Made by a program: the position numbers and the translations under genes. From positions 26,248,710 through 26,312,709 of the forward strand of contig CM032120.1 in assembly GCA_018894105.1 (NCBI GenBank): DNA of 64,000 bases, written 5' to 3'. Source of the DNA: Jacaranda mimosifolia (Eukaryota > Streptophyta > Magnoliopsida > Lamiales > Bignoniaceae). Below are positions 60,506 through 64,000 of this stretch, in pieces (within the stretch, counting starts at the first letter, position 1; every line of letters starts with the position of its first letter). Below the pieces are notes generated by a model, which did no database searches, had not been told where the DNA came from, and was given only the letters and a program-made list of their open reading frames with translations.

Positions 60506-60733
60506 GAAAACATTTGATATTCTTATTCACTTTAGGGGACAATAGGTTTGCTCAAAAAACCTCTCTCCTAGTAAGTACAGATTTCTTGGTTTGAGGGTAG
60601 ATAGTGAGGGGCTTGCATTGAGCCATGTTGGTGGGATTCAAAAAATGGACTTGGTTTATTTATGTAGTATACATGGTAGTGATGATAGGATGACTGTTGA
60701 AAATGATGATAATGTGGGTGCTATGAAGTGTTA
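60506..60733 (+). pseudogene. Coding remnant, possibly MULE transposase N-terminus
   Basis: Plus-strand frame from ACATTTGATATTCTTATTCACTTT reads KTFDILIHFRGQ, a stop, then about 60 codons including KYRFLGLRVDSEGLALSHVGG and YLCSIHG. The layout loosely resembles the start of plant MULE proteins (a hydrophobic strand, then a GG motif and acidic residues). With one internal stop and no downstream MULE domain, this is a weak call. Confidence 0.3.
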
Positions 60734-60889
60734 ACTTACCAAACTTAATGACAGTTAATATTCTTTAAATTAATTTGCACATATAAATTATGAATTTTTT
60801 TAACCAAAACTAATATAATTTACACAAATTTGAAGAATGTTTCTGATGAGGGTCCGAATCGTAATGCAGGTACTCCGATTCCGATCTAT

Positions 60890-61680
60890 ATTGGGTTTAA
60901 CCCCAAAGGTGGATATCTTCCGTTGATGATGTTTGAGAATCCTGCAATCAAGGCAAACGTTAGGCTAGCCAAGTGGCCCTCGGCTTAGGCTCCGACGCTC
61001 AAGTCAGTATCTGAAGTCTTTTTTAATGGAGTCAGGTAGTTTCAGAGTCTATTGGTGCATACCTTGTGAGGCAAGACAGATGAGTTTTTATATTCTTCCC
61101 CTTATAGGAAATGACGGGTAAGCCCTTGGCTTACCCTTGGGGTCTTCAGCCTCCTCCAAGGGGCAATTAGTCTATTCCCCCATTTGAATTTTGCCAGCTA
61201 GATGTCCTTTCAAGCTATAGGACGGGGCGATATACGGTGTGGCGCCTGCCGCGTCAGACAGCGAGGGGATGGCATGCGCCATTAATGCGGTGGCGTGGTG
61301 CCAGTCAACGCATTTAATGCGGTGGCAGAGTACTGTGCAGAATTCAATCTCCCATCAGCCTGATGGGGGTCAAATATGGTCGATATTATCCGAGGGCTCC
61401 CAGGCACCCGCCTGGGCCTGGGGGAGACTGGTCAAACCTAGTCGACGTGTCCCCACGGGCCCCCGGCCGTTGTCTGAACATTGGGCCTTTGGGGCCACCG
61501 CCTGGTCGAACAGGGTCGGCGTGGCTGCCGGGCCCTGGGCCGTTGTCTGAAATGTTGGGCCCTTTTGGGCCTGGGTCGTTGTCTGGAACGTTGGGCCCTT
61601 TTGGGCCTGAGCCGTTGTCTGAAACGTTGGGCCCTTTGGGCCACCCTATAACAGTTTCAATAAAAATATTAGGTAATGCC
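60890..61680 (-). mobile_element. LTR-like segment 1 with GC-rich tandem repeat
   Basis: The part at 60930-61090 resembles 61850-62000 and 18955-19185: ATCCTGCAATCAAGGC, GCTCAAGTCAGTATCTGA, GCATACCTTG. On the minus strand, GAATATAAAAACTCATC near 61097 precedes it like a promoter. The rest is GC-rich with repeated CATTTAATGCGGTGGC and the 36-bp array. Inferred: U3-R-U5 order on the minus strand, no internal coding region visible. Confidence 0.5.
61468..61645. repeat. 36-bp GC-rich tandem repeat
   Basis: The motif CGTTGTCTGAAACGTTGGGC recurs at 61541, 61577 and 61613, exactly 36 bp apart, with a diverged copy at 61468 (73 bp, about two units, earlier). Because 36 is divisible by three, several frames stay open and give a 12-residue periodicity. 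I judge that a by-product, not a gene. Confidence 0.85.
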
Positions 61681-61784
61681 ACAAAAATTAGCTAAAAATT
61701 TAAGAAAGATTAAAGATATTGAATGTGGACATAATATCATGTATATTATATATCCTTACTGATGATGGTATTTTTTATGTGATA

Positions 61785-62600
61785 GTATACTGGGCTATGA
61801 TCCAATCCAATCAACTAAGTGGGGGTCGAGAAGAGGTTTGATGATGTAGTTGGGTTGAGTCCTGCAACCAATAGCACGCATCAGGCCAACCAATGTGCCC
61901 TCAGCTCAAGCACTCCGGTGCCCAAGTCAATACTCAATCGACTAGAAGGTTGAGCAGCAGAGTGATAGCTTTGAACGATAATGAGCATACCTTGCTGAAG
62001 GGTGGCAATAGGGTATTTATAACCTTTTTGGAAAGGCTGATATGCCCACAATGCCCATGCATATACAGAAGTGGCTTTTGTCTTCACCTGGGACCTTTCG
62101 GTCTTCTTCATCTCGTGTACTATTTCAGATGGCGCCTCGTCCAAGTCCACAGAACATGACGGTACGAAGGAGGCGCGCACTACCAAGGCACTATAGAAAA
62201 GCAGTACTAGTAGAGGCATGCGTCATTAATGCAGAGGCATGCATGTCAGAACATTCAATACGGCAAAGAGGTTGTCATGTTTATTCGACCTCCTAGGGTC
62301 GAAATGAACATTTGCCTATGAGTCATCTGGGCATGCTCTAGTCGAAAAAATGGAACTCTATTGGATTCAGATATCTCCTTGGTTGAGTGCTGAATAGACA
62401 TTATCGATCTAGTAGACCATAGTATGGTTGACTTGGCAAAGTGTGCATACTCGTGCGGGCGAAAAGGCCCAGTGAGGTTGGGTCTGATCGATCACCAATG
62501 GGTTGGGCCTGAGCTAATTGGATTATCCCACGTCATACCTTTTGTCTAGTCGAGTGTTATTATATTGGACTTGTTGAGCTATTCCATATCACTTACTTTT
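61785..62600 (-). mobile_element. LTR-like segment 2
   Basis: The minus strand has GGTTATAAATACCCTATTGC (TATA box near 62010-62020), followed about 20 bp on by CAAGGTATGCTCATTATCG and then the shared GGTTGCAGGACTCAACCC end near 61865. It has the order of an LTR U3-R-U5. The outer border near 62600 is a guess, and no primer site or polyprotein adjoins it. Confidence 0.5.
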
Positions 62601-64000
62601 CATCCTTTTTATTTATCTCTCTCAACTTTCGCTTTACACAAAAATACCATTGTCAAACTTCTACAAATATATTGTTTCTGCCCTTTATTTTAAATCTCTT
62701 TATAATTCATATTAGATTATAACAAAAATATATTTCTTATGTATTATTATTCGCTTGCTTGCTTGCTTTGTTTTTGTTATATGCTATAGTTTCACTTCAT
62801 GATGCATTAAATATATTTTTTATATCCATATTTAATCTTGTAATATTTTGTAAGAATTTATGAATTTCTTAAATGTTGTGTTGATTATGCTTGGAGCTTC
62901 CCACTTGTTTAAAATTCACATAATGTTGTTGAGTTTAAAAAAAAAAAAAATTGTGTGCACATTTTATAATAATCAAGTTTAATATATAAAATCATCGTTT
63001 ATTTCTATGAAATATCAGACATTAACCCGAATTTGACGCTAGTAAAATATTAAATGAAGGCAATGAAAATAAAATTTACGAATTATCTTATAACAATATT
63101 CTAAAAGAAATACATCGATAGCTATTCATACATACTGCAATACTATTTCAACGGAAATTTAATTTTAAAAATAAATTTTATCTAGAAATTGGGATTTTAT
63201 TTAAAAATATTTAAAAGGTAATAAGAGGGATAAATTTAGAGTTGATCCCTCAGCCCTATTGACCCTCAACAACTCTGTAAATAAGCACTTGTGGGTTGTG
63301 CCCTTCACCTAACCGTAAATGGAATGAGATCTTTTTGGAGTGACATCCATCCCGTTCGTTTGCATATTTGAAGACTATTTTAAATTTTAACGGTATTTGA
63401 AGATAAAAAATTATTAATTTATATATATATATATTGAAAATATTATTTATTTATTTTTCTAAATTTCTTCTAAAAATTTACTACATCATCCGATTATCAC
63501 AAGAATCAAATACAAATTCAATTTTAACATTACAATACTCACAATAATTTCAAAACAATTAAAATGTTATAAAAAATATAAATTACCTTACTTTTAAATC
63601 GTAATAGTTGTGGTCAAGACATTCAAATACAATCTTATTTTTATTTTTAAAAATATAACTATTTTTTTTCAATTGTTAAAAATATTAAAAACCAAAAATA
63701 AAAATAAAAAACATAAATAGGTCCTTATAATTGGATTCAGATTTAAATTTTTATATTTAATTCAAGTCCAACTGTTGACAATACTAAAATAAGCTCATAT
63801 TTAATTTATGCAGAATAATTCCATTTTTTTTTTTGAATAAACATCCTCACTCTAAAGTAGGGTGCAACAATTGGGCTGGATTAATTCTACTTCAGGAAAA
63901 ATCTTAAACTCAAGGTTGAACTTGAAACATACACACTAGGTTCCAATTTGAGCTCGAATTCAATGGGTATGATTTTTTGAAATTGAGCTTGATTTGACTT
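62601..64000. other. AT-rich gene-free end of window
   Basis: No open frame worth reporting and no element ends recognised. A short CTTGCTTGCTTG tract lies at about 62753-62766. Confidence 0.5.

Noticed and set aside
61239..61695. Four overlapping open frames rich in Gly/Pro
   Set aside because: Result of the 36-bp repeat with a length divisible by three in an LTR-like segment.

Overview
This is plant nuclear DNA, almost certainly from a eudicot. The protein genes have GT-AG introns and chloroplast transit peptides and belong to plant families (fibrillin/PAP, RETICULATA, thaumatin-like, plant ELO). Two U2 snRNA genes carry the plant upstream sequence element. The rest is AT-rich intergenic DNA full of copia, hAT, Tourist-like and SINE elements. 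I cannot name the species.

Layout. 1-3013: the 5' two-thirds of a dead hAT transposon on the minus strand. 3054-3481: a Tourist-like MITE. 3.5-7.9 kb: AT-rich, gene-free. 7.9-34.9 kb: a large direct duplication in three pieces, A (about 7930-15990), B (about 16030-18310 plus a remnant near 24480-24600) and C (about 24945-34890). A and C each end in a U2 snRNA gene with its own promoter; B has lost its U2. Elements inserted after the duplication can be dated and bounded because the sister copies keep the empty site. A decayed copia element (about 19.2-23.35 kb) sits inside the B interval.

35-58.4 kb is the gene island, all on the minus strand: a six-exon fibrillin/PAP gene (35142-37750), a two-exon thaumatin-like protein (38827-39647), a single-exon ELO fatty-acid elongase (42477-43307), and an eight-exon RETICULATA/DUF3411 gene (48284-58427) whose introns 1 and 4 are swollen by repeats and MITEs. 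I rebuilt every exon from splice sites, frame continuity and family resemblance. 58.4-64 kb is repeats again: a possible MULE-like remnant and two LTR-like segments with a TATA box on the minus strand, one carrying a GC-rich 36-bp tandem repeat.

The genes do not form a pathway. Two encode plastid proteins (fibrillin, RETICULATA), one a secreted pathogenesis-related protein, one an ER fatty-acid elongation enzyme, and the U2 genes supply the spliceosome. I found no clearly new coding system. The most informative features are the U2 segmental duplication, the matched hAT termini at 3013 and 50171-50866, and the set of insertions with visible empty sites.
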